Source: Anaerorhabdus sp036637135
GTDB lineage: Bacteria; Bacillota_I; Bacilli_A; Erysipelotrichales; Erysipelotrichaceae
DNA: 44,360 nucleotides
Assembly: GCF_036637135.1 (NCBI RefSeq)
Contig: NZ_JAVWNC010000014.1
Coordinates: 1-44,360, forward strand
Direction: 5' to 3'
The notes under the pieces: model-generated
The model's database searches: none
What the model saw: the letters and a program-made list of their open reading frames with translations, nothing else
Told to the model about the DNA's origin: nothing
Part shown: positions 14,044 through 23,342 of the stretch, piece after piece
Position numbering within the stretch: position 1 is the first letter of the stretch
Layout of the letters: each line of letters opens with the position of its first letter
Made by a program: the position numbers and the translations under genes

Positions 14044-14505
14044 TTATTTGTACTCTTTTCTCACTATATCCACTACACTACCTTCAATTGTAAGTATTGC
14101 GTATGATGGTGTGCTGCCATCACGATTGCGTGAGATAGATCCCGGATTGATTAGATAAATTCCATCCATCTTCCTACATTCGAAGATATGTGTATGTCCA
14201 AAACAAACAATATCACAATTACAACTTTTTGCTTTGTTGATTAATAACTCTCGATTATCTAAAAACATTAAGCGATGACCATGAGCTACTAATATACGAT
14301 GTTCACCCAACTCAAGTACTTTAAAATCAGGTAAATCACCAAAAAAATCATTGTTTCCTCGAACAGCGGCATACCCTGATAAATATTCAGCAGGTAATTC
14401 ACTATCTCCACAATGGATAAATGCTTCTGCATCTTGATGCATGTTTAAAATATCTCTTAATGGTTCTACTCTTCCATGATTGTCACTTATAACTACTATT
14501 TTCAT
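14044..14505 (-). CDS. Metallophosphoesterase, YfcE/MJ0936 family
   Basis: This 153-residue calcineurin-like phosphodiesterase has all five metal-site blocks in order: SDNHG (8-12), HCGDSE, VRGNND, VAHGH and FGHTH, followed by LINPGSISRNRDG. Enzymes of the MJ0936/YfcE family hydrolyse phosphodiesters with Mn or Ni; physiological substrates are mostly unknown. Length is normal for the family. It is the first chromosomal gene beyond the tRNA. A run upstream of the ATG is AT-rich with a weak AAGGAA-like site. Confidence 0.88.
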   Translation of the reverse strand: MKIVVISDNHGRVEPLRDILNMHQDAEAFIHCGDSELPAEYLSGYAAVRGNNDFFGDLPDFKVLELGEHRILVAHGHRLMFLDNRELLINKAKSCNCDIVCFGHTHIFECRKMDGIYLINPGSISRNRDGSTPSYAILTIEGSVVDIVRKEYK

Positions 14506-14623
14506 AAATATTAAGATTCCTTTATAATTAATGCCCCTATAATTTTACTAGAAAACAAGAATTTATCAAGAAGAACTTATCATTCTCATTCTTATTTGCT
14601 ATAATACTCCTAGAGGTGTTACT

Positions 14624-14917
14624 ATGAACAACTTACTTACTTTATATCAAACTTATATTAATCCGATTGTTATTGGATTGTTTGTTGTTATGATTATTAT
14701 AACATTGTTTTACTTTGTTCGCCTGCTTCTTAGTCTTCGGGGGTTATCGAACAATGTTAATGAGTGTCAAATTCAAATGGATGATATTCATCAACAACTT
14801 ATTTTAGTTGAAACAAAACGTGATGTTGTTAGTTCTTATTATAAAAAGAAGAAAGCTCAACTTAATTTCTTAGTATCTTGTTTATTCTTCTTACATATTC
14901 TAAATCATAAAGATTAA
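14624..14917 (+). CDS. Small membrane protein of unknown function
   Basis: This 97-residue protein is not one I recognise. Residues about 13-37 (NPIVIGLFVVMIIITLFYFVRLLL) form a clear membrane helix. A coiled-coil-like stretch follows (NVNECQIQMDDIHQQLILVETKRDVV), then a lysine cluster (YYKKKKAQ) and a second hydrophobic segment (LNFLVSCLFFLHIL). This layout, a helix followed by a short coiled coil, is common in small envelope proteins. AGAGGTG precedes the ATG, and TATAAT lies shortly upstream, so it is probably expressed. It ends in a bidirectional terminator shared with the convergent carboxypeptidase gene. Function cannot be assigned. Confidence 0.65.
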   Translation: MNNLLTLYQTYINPIVIGLFVVMIIITLFYFVRLLLSLRGLSNNVNECQIQMDDIHQQLILVETKRDVVSSYYKKKKAQLNFLVSCLFFLHILNHKD

Positions 14918-14942
14918 AGGAAAGTTCTCACTTTCCTTTTTA
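14916..14942. terminator. Bidirectional terminator
   Basis: AAAGGAAAG and CTTTCCTTT form a 9-bp stem around TTCTCA, with T-runs on both strands. It separates the small membrane protein gene (plus strand) from the convergent carboxypeptidase gene (minus strand), overlapping the stop codons of both. Confidence 0.85.
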
Positions 14943-15947
14943 ATTTGATATAACTTCACTTAGGCTAAGATTATTATCATGTAGATAACGAGCCATTTCA
15001 TGACCTACATATCTAAAATGATAGCTTTGTTCTGCTTTATTTGTAAGATAAGCATTTTCTACTTTATATGATTGTACTAATCCAAAACGGTATGCATTTT
15101 CTTTTAGCCAGTTGTATTGTTCCGTTTTTGCAAAGTCATTATTGGATAATCCTTCTAATACGAAATCAACACTAAGTCCCAATTGATGTTCAGAATGACC
15201 TGGCATGAATTCCATCTTACTCACACTGTCTCCATAGACCTCTTTAGCAGCCTTGTAGAGCTTATCTTGTTCAACATAAGAAATATATCCATTGTCTACT
15301 AATAAACCGCCACATGCCCTCTTTATGGCTAATTCTTCATCAATCGCTTGGCATAGGTTTTGCAATGGTTCTTGTAATGCAACATCAACTTCGATATCTT
15401 TATCATCTACCGTTGGAATATTTTCATTCAACAATTGTAAATTAAATGGTTTTCTTATACTCAATGTATGGGTATCATCAACAAATGCATTGGCATTCCC
15501 CGCATTTGTCACAAGAATTGCATTGGCATTATATGGATCACCATGATCAATCCAGTACAATACTTCATCAAATCGATAATGTACAAGATAATTAGCCAAG
15601 GTCATTACATCCATCGCATTACGAGTACGTTCCACCATATTTACAATTGATGCAGGTGTTTCATCCCACAACAATTTATTTAATTCTCGATATTCTGATG
15701 CATGATAAATATTGAAGTTATTCTCTTGAATATAAGCAATAAACGTAGCTGGTGCTATGGAGTATTCTATAATGTACTCTATCTCTTCATCATTTAAATA
15801 TTTTCTAATTAAGCGATTATTTTCTTCATTTTTATATGGATAACGTGATAATTTATCGTAATTCACATTCATAAATGCAAAACATAAGATAGATACAACG
15901 AGAATCATGCTTACAAATAGAGCACGTTTAGTTTTCATCTCATTCAC
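14940..15947 (-). CDS. VanY-like D-alanyl-D-alanine carboxypeptidase, membrane-anchored
   Basis: This 335-residue protein begins with a signal-anchor (RALFVSMILVVSILCFAFM, 7-25). The C-terminal peptidase M15B domain has the zinc ligands of VanY/DdcY: PGHSEHQLGLSVDF (S-x-H-x-x-G-x-x-x-D, about 252-265) and SYHFRYVG near 312-319, where the usual W-H is Y-H, with the histidine kept. It would trim the terminal D-Ala of peptidoglycan peptides outside the membrane. The N-terminal 130 residues resemble a LysM-free linker region and hold no other known domain. It follows uvrC by 21 bp in a minus-strand run with mutS2 and cvpA. Family is clear; physiological role is inferred. Confidence 0.87.
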   Translation of the reverse strand: MNEMKTKRALFVSMILVVSILCFAFMNVNYDKLSRYPYKNEENNRLIRKYLNDEEIEYIIEYSIAPATFIAYIQENNFNIYHASEYRELNKLLWDETPASIVNMVERTRNAMDVMTLANYLVHYRFDEVLYWIDHGDPYNANAILVTNAGNANAFVDDTHTLSIRKPFNLQLLNENIPTVDDKDIEVDVALQEPLQNLCQAIDEELAIKRACGGLLVDNGYISYVEQDKLYKAAKEVYGDSVSKMEFMPGHSEHQLGLSVDFVLEGLSNNDFAKTEQYNWLKENAYRFGLVQSYKVENAYLTNKAEQSYHFRYVGHEMARYLHDNNLSLSEVISN

Positions 15948-15968
15948 CTCTTTCAGTATTATAGCATA

Positions 15969-17732
15969 TTATTCTTCATTCGACTCGCTTAATATTTGGA
16001 CAACATTCTCAGCGATTTCTCTTGGTAATACTTCCATAAGTTGTTCAATGGAAGCATTTTTTATTTGTTTAAAACTACCAAAATGTTTAAGTAGTTTTTT
16101 CTTTCTTACTTCCCCTATACCCTCAATTTCATCCAATATAGATTTAGTTTGTGCTTTTTGACGAAGTTTTCGATGATACGTAATCGCAAACCGATGCACT
16201 TCATCTTGCATTCTTGTTAGTAGAAAGAAGAATGGACTATTCTTATCAATTTCTTTTAACTCACCCATTTGATTCATCATGCCTGAGGTATTGTGTTTAT
16301 CATCCTTTACAAGACCAAATAAGGGGATATCTAAACCTAAAGGATCCAGAATTTGTTTCGCTGCTTCGATTTGTTGAATACCACCATCAACTAAGATACA
16401 ATCGGGCATACGTACCTCTTCAATCATCAACCGATAATAGCGACGATAAAGAACTTCTTTCATAGAATCTACATCACTGTTCGTCGTATGTAATTTATAG
16501 ATACGATATTCTGCTTTATTAGGTCGTCCATCATCAAATACAACACATGCCGCAACTGTAAAAGCTCCTGATATATGACTGTTATCGAAGATCTCTACGC
16601 GATGTACATCACGATGAGCTAACTCTGAGAATATTTTCATCATGGATGCATCATCATCTAGTTTCGCTTCTATAACATCAAACTTCAAATACAATTGATT
16701 CTTTGCATTATTTTCAGCTAAGTCTAATAATTTCTTGCGATAACCTTTTATAGGCACCGTTATCTTTGTTTCCAATGCCTCTTCTAGTACTGTAATATCA
16801 TCTAAATTTGGCAATACAATCTCTGGTGGTAGTGGATGTTTTTGATAGTATTGTGTCACAAATGAAATAAATTCATCTTGTTCCTCACCATATAGAGGTG
16901 ACAATGATAATTCACGCTCCAACAACTTACCTTGTCGTATAAAAAATCCTTGAATCGATAAATATCCTTTATCACAATAATAACTAAAGACATCACGATT
17001 TGATTTATCTTGTGTTTGTACTTCTTGTTTATCTGCTATGTGTTCAATGGATTGAATTAAATCTCGATACTCAATCGCATTTTCATATTGCATCTTTTCT
17101 GTTGCGTCTTGCATTTTCATTTTTAAATCATGCAAAATCTCTTTGTTGTCTCCATTTAAGAAACGTGTAATTTTTTCAACAATACTCAAGTATACTTTAG
17201 GATCCACTTCATATTCACAAGGACCAAGACATTGTCCCAAATGGTAATATAGACATACTTTCTTTGGCATCACTTTGCATTTTCTAAGTGGATATAGGGT
17301 TTGAAGTAATCGTATTGTTTGATGAGCTGCAGTTGCATCAGGAAAAGGACCGAAATACTTACTTTTTCGATCTTTTTTAGTTTCTCTTACCACTGTTAAG
17401 GTTGGATAATCTTCTTTTGTAATCTTAATGTATGGATATGTTTTATCATCCATAAACATAATGTTATATCGCGGACGATGTTTCTTAATTAAATTAATCT
17501 CTAGTAATAGTGCTTCTTTCTCTGTCCGAGTAATAAAGAAGTCAAAATCTTTTACATGACTTACCATTTTCGTCGTTTTGAAATCATGTGCTCCAACAAA
17601 GTATTGATTTACACGATTCTTAAGTTTCTTTGCTTTTCCAACATAAATAATGGTACCTGTTGCATCTTTCATCAAGTAACATCCAGGTTCCATTGGTAAA
17701 TTTTGTAGTTTTGCTTGTAAATCAGTATTCAT
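15969..17732 (-). CDS. uvrC: Excinuclease ABC subunit C
   Basis: This 587-residue protein is of normal length. Order of domains: GIY-YIG nuclease (GCYLMKDATGTIIYVGKAKKL, about 17-37), a cysteine-containing insert (KKVCLYYHLGQCLGPC), the UVR motif binding UvrB (about 200-235), the RNase H-like endonuclease domain with DNSHISG and LVDGG, and two helix-hairpin-helix units at the end (IEGIGEVRKKKLLKHFGS). UvrC makes both incisions around a lesion in nucleotide excision repair, cutting 3' with GIY-YIG and 5' with the RNase H domain. The start is 2 bp after the mutS2 stop, so the two repair genes are translated together. Confidence 0.97.
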   Translation of the reverse strand: MNTDLQAKLQNLPMEPGCYLMKDATGTIIYVGKAKKLKNRVNQYFVGAHDFKTTKMVSHVKDFDFFITRTEKEALLLEINLIKKHRPRYNIMFMDDKTYPYIKITKEDYPTLTVVRETKKDRKSKYFGPFPDATAAHQTIRLLQTLYPLRKCKVMPKKVCLYYHLGQCLGPCEYEVDPKVYLSIVEKITRFLNGDNKEILHDLKMKMQDATEKMQYENAIEYRDLIQSIEHIADKQEVQTQDKSNRDVFSYYCDKGYLSIQGFFIRQGKLLERELSLSPLYGEEQDEFISFVTQYYQKHPLPPEIVLPNLDDITVLEEALETKITVPIKGYRKKLLDLAENNAKNQLYLKFDVIEAKLDDDASMMKIFSELAHRDVHRVEIFDNSHISGAFTVAACVVFDDGRPNKAEYRIYKLHTTNSDVDSMKEVLYRRYYRLMIEEVRMPDCILVDGGIQQIEAAKQILDPLGLDIPLFGLVKDDKHNTSGMMNQMGELKEIDKNSPFFFLLTRMQDEVHRFAITYHRKLRQKAQTKSILDEIEGIGEVRKKKLLKHFGSFKQIKNASIEQLMEVLPREIAENVVQILSESNEE

Positions 17733-17734
17733 CT

Positions 17735-20032
17735 TTAACCTCTAAGTGTTACCACTGTTGCTCCTGTTGATCCCTCATTTGGAGCTCCTAGTCTATAGTT
17801 TACTACATCCCTATCACTCTTTAAATACTCATGCACAGCTTTTCGTAATGCGCCTGTACCATCACCATGTATAATGCGAACTGTTGCCATGTGATTGAAC
17901 TTTGCATCATCCATGTATTTTTGTAAAACAGGCAATGCTTCCTCTACTCTTAACCCAATCAAATTACATTCTAGTTTAAAAGATTGAATTTTCTCTGTAC
18001 GCATAGAAAATACTTTTTTAGGCTTGGTAATGACTTTGTGTGTGTGTTTAATTTTATCTTTCGTTGATTTTACCGTTATCCCATTTAAATCGAGCGTGAT
18101 TTGGTTTTTATTTACTTGTATTATTTTTGCGATCTGATGTGATTGTCGAATTTCAATTGTATCTCCTACTTTGAATTCTTTTTCTTCAATCTCTTCTTCC
18201 TCTTCTTCATCAAGAAGTGTTAATTTTTTCTTCACATCCAAAACTTCATGGTATTTTTCTGTTTCTTGTTTCTTTCTCATTTCATCTAGTATGGCTTGTG
18301 CTTCTTCTTTCACCATATGTAAATAGTCTTCAGCTTCTTGTTTTGCTTTCTCGATATTCTTTTCTTTATTTCTTTCAAAAACTTCTTTCTCATTTTGAAG
18401 TTCTTTAAACATTTTATTTTGAATCGTTTGTTGTTCAACCAATTTTTCTTTTAATTGTTGGTTCTCCAATACTTGAAGTTCTAGTTTTTCAATTAGACGA
18501 TCTTCTTCTGTTTTTTGTTGATTCTTTAAAAACTCAGCACTCTTAATAATGCTTTCTTTTAAATTATATCTTCGTGCAATTTCAAATGCATTACTTTGTC
18601 CTGTTAAGCCTTCAACAAAATGATAGGTTGGTACTAATTTTTCTACATCAAATTGTACAGAAGAAACTAGAATGTCTTCATGTCGTTTTCCATATGCTTT
18701 CAATCGACCATAGTGGGTAGTCGCAACCACTAAACAACCTTTATCACGTAAATCATTTAATATTGCGATGGCTAAACTCTCTCCTTCTTTAGGATCTGTT
18801 CCTGAACCTAACTCATCCAATAAAACAAAGCTATCTTTTGTAGCATGTTGACTTACATCCGCAAGTTTTGATAAATGAGCACTGAATGTACTTAAAGATT
18901 GTAATACCGATTGATCATCTCCAATATCAATAAAGACATGATCAAAGAAAGGAATTTGTGCTTCTTCTGCACAAACTGGTATACCACAATATGTAAGGAG
19001 TACCGCTAAGCCTAAACATTTTAAACTTACAGTTTTACCACCTGTATTTGGTCCTGTAATTAATAAAACTCGGACTGGTTCAATAATACGATATGTGTTC
19101 TCTACAACCTTCTTTCGATCAATTAATGGATGTCGAGTATTCTTCAAATAGATTGATTTTTCCTGAGTTAATTGTGCAACACATGCATCTTCTTTTTTAC
19201 CCCAAGAAGCTTTCGCAAATAGAGCATCTAATATCGCACATGTTTCTAAGTTATTTAAACAATCTTCTGCAATATTAGAAACTACTTCACTACATTCCCA
19301 ACATATTCTTTCCATTTCTTCTTGTTCTTGATAAAGAAGACTTTGCTTACGATTATTAATTTCTACAAAACTACTTGGTTCAACATAAGCAGTTTGCCCA
19401 GAAGCACTTTCTCCATGAATAAAACCACCAAAACTATTTTTATCTCCAGCTTTAACCAAAACTACAACACGATTATTTCTCGTTGTTACAATATTATCAA
19501 TCATTGAGGAAGCATGTTTTTGCATAAAACGATTTGTTTCAGTTTGTATTTCTCCATCAATTTTAAGTAAAGCTTTTCTAATACCTCTTAATGTATCACT
19601 TGCAGTATCTAAAATTTCTCCATCGTCACTAAAACAAGATTCAAGTTTATCTTGAACTTCTTTGAAAATCACAATGGATGAAACCAAATCTTGTAGTTCT
19701 TCACACTCTTCTTCAATTCCTTTTGTATAACTTACTATCCCACGTGTTGCGCGAATATGATTCATGGTTTGCACAAAATCAAGTGGTGTTAATGTCATAC
19801 CCTTTTTCGCTTGTTCCAAAAGAAGTGTAATGTCTTTTAATCCAGTAAGTGGCATCGCTGAATATTTAATTGTACAAGCTAGTGCTTCTTTTATTCGTTT
19901 ATTCTCTCTACGTAAAACTAATGGGCTAAAGCTTGGTTCAAGGGAAAGAATCTTCTGTTGACCAAGACTAAAAGCACAAAGATTTGCGATTTGATTCTTT
20001 ATGACTTCAAGTTCAATCCCTGCTGTACTCAT
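17735..20032 (-). CDS. mutS2: MutS2 family ATPase with a diverged Smr domain
   Basis: The 765-residue protein lacks the MutS mismatch-recognition domains and starts with the MutS2 core. Walker A is LITGPNTGGKTVS, then IDIGDDQSVLQSLSTFSAHL, Walker B LLDELGSGTDP and the THYGRLK switch. A long coiled coil (about 500-610) and an Smr domain (about 695-765) with HGDGTGALRKAVHEYL follow. MutS2 is a clamp that acts on stalled, collided ribosomes and on recombination intermediates. The LDLRG box that normally opens Smr is CNLIG here, losing its aspartate and arginine. The gene starts directly after the cvpA stop and ends 2 bp before uvrC. Confidence 0.95.
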   Translation of the reverse strand: MSTAGIELEVIKNQIANLCAFSLGQQKILSLEPSFSPLVLRRENKRIKEALACTIKYSAMPLTGLKDITLLLEQAKKGMTLTPLDFVQTMNHIRATRGIVSYTKGIEEECEELQDLVSSIVIFKEVQDKLESCFSDDGEILDTASDTLRGIRKALLKIDGEIQTETNRFMQKHASSMIDNIVTTRNNRVVVLVKAGDKNSFGGFIHGESASGQTAYVEPSSFVEINNRKQSLLYQEQEEMERICWECSEVVSNIAEDCLNNLETCAILDALFAKASWGKKEDACVAQLTQEKSIYLKNTRHPLIDRKKVVENTYRIIEPVRVLLITGPNTGGKTVSLKCLGLAVLLTYCGIPVCAEEAQIPFFDHVFIDIGDDQSVLQSLSTFSAHLSKLADVSQHATKDSFVLLDELGSGTDPKEGESLAIAILNDLRDKGCLVVATTHYGRLKAYGKRHEDILVSSVQFDVEKLVPTYHFVEGLTGQSNAFEIARRYNLKESIIKSAEFLKNQQKTEEDRLIEKLELQVLENQQLKEKLVEQQTIQNKMFKELQNEKEVFERNKEKNIEKAKQEAEDYLHMVKEEAQAILDEMRKKQETEKYHEVLDVKKKLTLLDEEEEEEIEEKEFKVGDTIEIRQSHQIAKIIQVNKNQITLDLNGITVKSTKDKIKHTHKVITKPKKVFSMRTEKIQSFKLECNLIGLRVEEALPVLQKYMDDAKFNHMATVRIIHGDGTGALRKAVHEYLKSDRDVVNYRLGAPNEGSTGATVVTLRG

Positions 20033-20671
20033 CTAATTACCTACCTCATCTAAATTGTTTTCTTCAAACCATTCTTTTAGTGCTTCACGATCATTATCAG
20101 AAAGTTCATTCATATCTTCAACTATATTGGATAATGCATTATTTTTCGATAGTGGTTCTTCTAAATCATTAATCAATGTGCTTGTGTTTGTTAAAATTGG
20201 TTGTAGCCATGATTGAGTAACATAATTACTTCCATTCGGTATAATAGGTAATGTTAATATAAAAGCCAACAAGACCATCCAAACGGTTGAATAAACGATA
20301 CTAAATAATGATCCACAAATACTATTCAATTGTTTAAGAATAGGAATATTTTGTAGTACCTTAATGAGCGGTCTAATAATCATTAAACATAATTTTAAAA
20401 CAATGAAAATAAGAATAAACCAAACAAATTGATTAACGTATCCATAAATAGCATCTTGAAATATGGATGCACTCAATGGTATTAAGTCTTTTGGCCATAT
20501 TGCAAAATAGGATGCAAGTACTGGAGAAAATAACCACGCTATATAAATTACCGCAATTAATCCAATCAAATCTATTAGTTGTAAAACAAAACCCTTTTTA
20601 TATCCCATGAAAAACATAACTATATAGAATAGTACAATGCCTCCATTAATCATCATATATGTTAACTCCAT
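20033..20671 (-). CDS. cvpA: CvpA family membrane protein
   Basis: With the ATG at 20671 the protein has 212 residues. GAGAGGGAG lies six bases upstream, while a longer frame would need a TTG at 20686 inside that site. It has four hydrophobic segments, beginning YMMINGGIVLFYIVMFFMGYKKGF, where the G-x-x-x-G with the following basic residues is characteristic of CvpA/YshB proteins. The C terminus is acidic and soluble. E. coli CvpA is needed for colicin V production; in Firmicutes cvpA commonly lies directly upstream of mutS2, as it does here with no gap. Molecular function is unknown. Confidence 0.88.
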   Translation of the reverse strand: MELTYMMINGGIVLFYIVMFFMGYKKGFVLQLIDLIGLIAVIYIAWLFSPVLASYFAIWPKDLIPLSASIFQDAIYGYVNQFVWFILIFIVLKLCLMIIRPLIKVLQNIPILKQLNSICGSLFSIVYSTVWMVLLAFILTLPIIPNGSNYVTQSWLQPILTNTSTLINDLEEPLSKNNALSNIVEDMNELSDNDREALKEWFEENNLDEVGN

Positions 20672-20729
20672 TTGTCTCCCTCTCAATCCTTATAATAATA
20701 ACTAATTCTAAACCGAAGTGCAAATACTA

Positions 20730-20738
20730 TGGTATGAT
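20730..20738 (+). promoter_or_regulatory. Extended -10 promoter of rnhC
   Basis: TGGTATGAT on the plus strand, 18 bp upstream of the rnhC ATG, is an extended -10 box of the same TGG-TAT type as several others in the window. No good -35 box precedes it. The transcript would begin about 10 bp before the coding region, just including GCGAGG. Confidence 0.5.
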
Positions 20739-20755
20739 ATTAGCGAGGTAAATCT

Positions 20756-21607
20756 ATGTCTACAATTACTCTTTTATTAACTGATCAACAAATAAAACAA
20801 ATACAAACCACTTTTCAAAGTGAGATACAATCTAAAACACCACCCTATGCCCTATTCCAGTGCAAACTTGAAGGTTGTGTTATTACCGCCTATCAATCAA
20901 AAAAAGTTGTTTTTCAAGGTAATGATGCAGAACTATTTGCAAGTGCCTTCAGAAAGACTGAAATCAATGATGATCAAGCAGGAAGTGATGAGGTGGGAAC
21001 TGGTGACTATTTTGGACCTATTTGTGTTTGTGCTTGTATTGTCACGAGTCAAAATCGACAACAACTTGCACAATTTCAAATTCAAGATTCCAAAGCATTA
21101 AAAGATGATTATATTATTCAAATTGCACCTAAGATCATGAAAATTTGTGAATACAGTCTCTGTGTACTTGATAATCATAAATACAATATTGTACAAAGAA
21201 CGAATAATATGAATCAAATCAAAGCGAAATTACATAACCAAGCGTATGTTAATCTTTCAAAAAAGACAACACTACCTAAACATATCATCATTGATCAATT
21301 TACTCCTGAGAAAAACTACTATAACTACATCAAAGGTGAACCCACTATTATTCAAGGTATTCATTTTGAGACAAAAGCAGAGAATAAATATCTTGCAGTT
21401 GCATGTGCTTCAGTAATAGCACGATATGCATTTCTTGAATGTCTTAAACAATACGAGGAACATTACCACATGACATTTAAGAAAGGCGCTAGCGATTTAG
21501 TCGACCAAAATGCAGCAGAATTTGTCAAAGAATTTGGTTTTGATGAATTGCGTAATGTTGCGAAACTTCATTTCAAGAATACTGATAAATTAAAGGAATA
21601 TCTCTAG
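20756..21607 (+). CDS. rnhC: Ribonuclease HIII
   Basis: The 283-residue enzyme has the N-terminal TBP-like substrate-binding domain (about 1-70) that separates RNase HIII from HII. The catalytic domain follows, starting GSDEVGTGDYFGPICVCACIV (about 80-100, D-E-x-G-x-G with the third acidic residue). Further acidic positions are DSKALKD and IIDQF. It removes RNA from RNA-DNA hybrids, including R-loops. Length matches the family. It is the only plus-strand gene in this stretch and ends in CTAG, where its stop and the stop of the convergent comEB gene share the same four bases. Confidence 0.95.
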   Translation: MSTITLLLTDQQIKQIQTTFQSEIQSKTPPYALFQCKLEGCVITAYQSKKVVFQGNDAELFASAFRKTEINDDQAGSDEVGTGDYFGPICVCACIVTSQNRQQLAQFQIQDSKALKDDYIIQIAPKIMKICEYSLCVLDNHKYNIVQRTNNMNQIKAKLHNQAYVNLSKKTTLPKHIIIDQFTPEKNYYNYIKGEPTIIQGIHFETKAENKYLAVACASVIARYAFLECLKQYEEHYHMTFKKGASDLVDQNAAEFVKEFGFDELRNVAKLHFKNTDKLKEYL

Positions 21608-22092
21608 ATATTCCCTTTTTCTATATCAATATGAATTGCGATTGTTTCTTGTAACTGGATTAATTTTACACCAGCTGCAATTAACATTTTTTTACTTGCT
21701 TTAACCGCATCTGTATCCGCATATTTATCACATTCATACACAATCTTTTTAATACCCGATTGGATGATTGCTTTTGCACATTCATTACATGGAAATAATG
21801 AAACATAAATTGCACAGTTTTGAACAGGACGAGGACTGTTTAATATCGCATTAAGTTCTGCATGAACTACAAAGGCGTACTTACTCTCTAACATGCTACC
21901 TTCTCTTCCCCATGGAAATTCATCATCATTACAACCACGTGGTAATCCATTATATCCAATACTTACAACACGATTTGTTTCATCAACGATTACAGCACCC
22001 ACTTGTGTTGAAGGATCTTTAGAACGTAAAGCAGATAAATGAGCCATGCCCATAAAGTATTGATCCCAATTTAATACATTTTCTCTTTTCAT
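21604..22092 (-). CDS. comEB: dCMP deaminase, ComEB family
   Basis: The 162-residue zinc deaminase has VVHAELNAIL (H-A-E, zinc ligand and proton shuttle) and SLFPCNECAKAII (P-C-x-x-C, the two zinc cysteines). The N-terminal WDQYFMGMAHLSALRSKDPSTQVGAVIVD is typical of dCMP deaminases. It converts dCMP to dUMP for thymidylate synthesis. Extra family-specific residues GCNDDEF-PWGRE sit between the strands as expected. It is the last gene of the lspA-rluD-rhomboid-comEB run, starting one base after the rhomboid stop. Its stop overlaps the rnhC stop. Confidence 0.95.
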   Translation of the reverse strand: MKRENVLNWDQYFMGMAHLSALRSKDPSTQVGAVIVDETNRVVSIGYNGLPRGCNDDEFPWGREGSMLESKYAFVVHAELNAILNSPRPVQNCAIYVSLFPCNECAKAIIQSGIKKIVYECDKYADTDAVKASKKMLIAAGVKLIQLQETIAIHIDIEKGNI

Positions 22093-22093
22093 C

Positions 22094-23341
22094 TTATTTC
22101 ACCTTTGTTAAATCAAATCCATAAAAGCGATTTAATTTTGCTCTCATATTATTACTATAACCACTTAATCCGGCAGAATCAAGATAATCTAAAACTGCTG
22201 TATCTGTTAAATAATATATCGGTTTTACATTGTAATTCTTATAACATTGATACCCTAATAATCCAAGTAATAACACAGAAGCAACCATTGCATTTTGTCT
22301 AAATACCTTCCATGTCTTATTCTTCGTTAGTAATACCGCAATAAATAATCCACCTATGAAACCACCAATATGTCCAAACATTGAAACACCTGGTATAAAT
22401 GTAATCAACAAGTTAATTAATAATGTTGAAATAAAACTTTTCGCAACAGCTGGATTGTAGATGACTTTAGAATCAAAACCATACACTAGAAGCGCTGCCA
22501 TCAAACCATACAATCCTCCACTTAATCCAACAGTAAGTACATTGTCTTGTGCTGCAAAGATAAACAAGCTACCGCATAGAATTGAACCTAGAAGAATAAG
22601 TAAGAATTGCCATTTTTTATAAATTCGTTCACAAATTTGTCCAAGTGACATTAATGCAGCCATATTCATTAAGAAATGGAATAAATCAACATGAACAAAC
22701 CCTACTGTTAATAAACGAAAGAATTCATTTCCTGCAACAATAAACGCTTTATAGTATGCACCCATAATAATACTCGCAGTTACAGCTCCATTATCAATAG
22801 AACTTGCGATGAGATTTGTAATCACAAATACAATTAAACAAATAATTCCAATACCATATGTCAAATAAGGCATATCTTTAAATTCTACTTTTGCCTTCTT
22901 ACGAGGATTGAATGTATCAAATGGTGTTTGTAATTTTGGACCTGATTCTTTGTAGTTATTGATTTCGATAACTGCATTTTGTAAATCAGGGAAAGCATTC
23001 GAAATATCTTCACCTGACAAAGATTCATTGTTGATCCCAACTTGAATAAATTCTTCTTCACTTGCTTCAATAACTTCATCTGTCACATGAATATCTAACA
23101 ACTTTGCATTTTTATGAAAGAACTCACAAATTGCTTTGCTTGTTTCTAATAATCTTGGTTTTTCAAATGTTGTTTGTGAAGCTGCCGTTAATGAAATACG
23201 AATAACTGGGTATTCATCACTATTGTTACTTCCTAACCAAATTTCATGATTATTATGTTTTATATCCACAAACTTATATTGATATTTCGCTACAAAGTAT
23301 TGCGCCAGTTTCATCAAGATTAAGTCTTTTTCAATTGCCAT
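22094..23341 (-). CDS. Rhomboid family intramembrane serine protease
   Basis: The ATG at 23341 (415 residues) is preferred. GAGG lies eight bases upstream in the end of rluD, and the start follows the rluD stop by one base; a TTG 24 bp earlier would overlap rluD. The N-terminal 150 residues form a soluble domain, as in GluP-type rhomboids of Firmicutes. Seven membrane segments then follow, with HVDLFHFLMNMAAL, the nucleophile motif GLSGGLYG and the catalytic histidine in FGHIGGFIGG. Serine and histidine are both present, so it should be an active protease cleaving membrane proteins. The substrate is unknown. Confidence 0.9.
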   Translation of the reverse strand: MAIEKDLILMKLAQYFVAKYQYKFVDIKHNNHEIWLGSNNSDEYPVIRISLTAASQTTFEKPRLLETSKAICEFFHKNAKLLDIHVTDEVIEASEEEFIQVGINNESLSGEDISNAFPDLQNAVIEINNYKESGPKLQTPFDTFNPRKKAKVEFKDMPYLTYGIGIICLIVFVITNLIASSIDNGAVTASIIMGAYYKAFIVAGNEFFRLLTVGFVHVDLFHFLMNMAALMSLGQICERIYKKWQFLLILLGSILCGSLFIFAAQDNVLTVGLSGGLYGLMAALLVYGFDSKVIYNPAVAKSFISTLLINLLITFIPGVSMFGHIGGFIGGLFIAVLLTKNKTWKVFRQNAMVASVLLLGLLGYQCYKNYNVKPIYYLTDTAVLDYLDSAGLSGYSNNMRAKLNRFYGFDLTKVK

Positions 23342-23342
23342 A

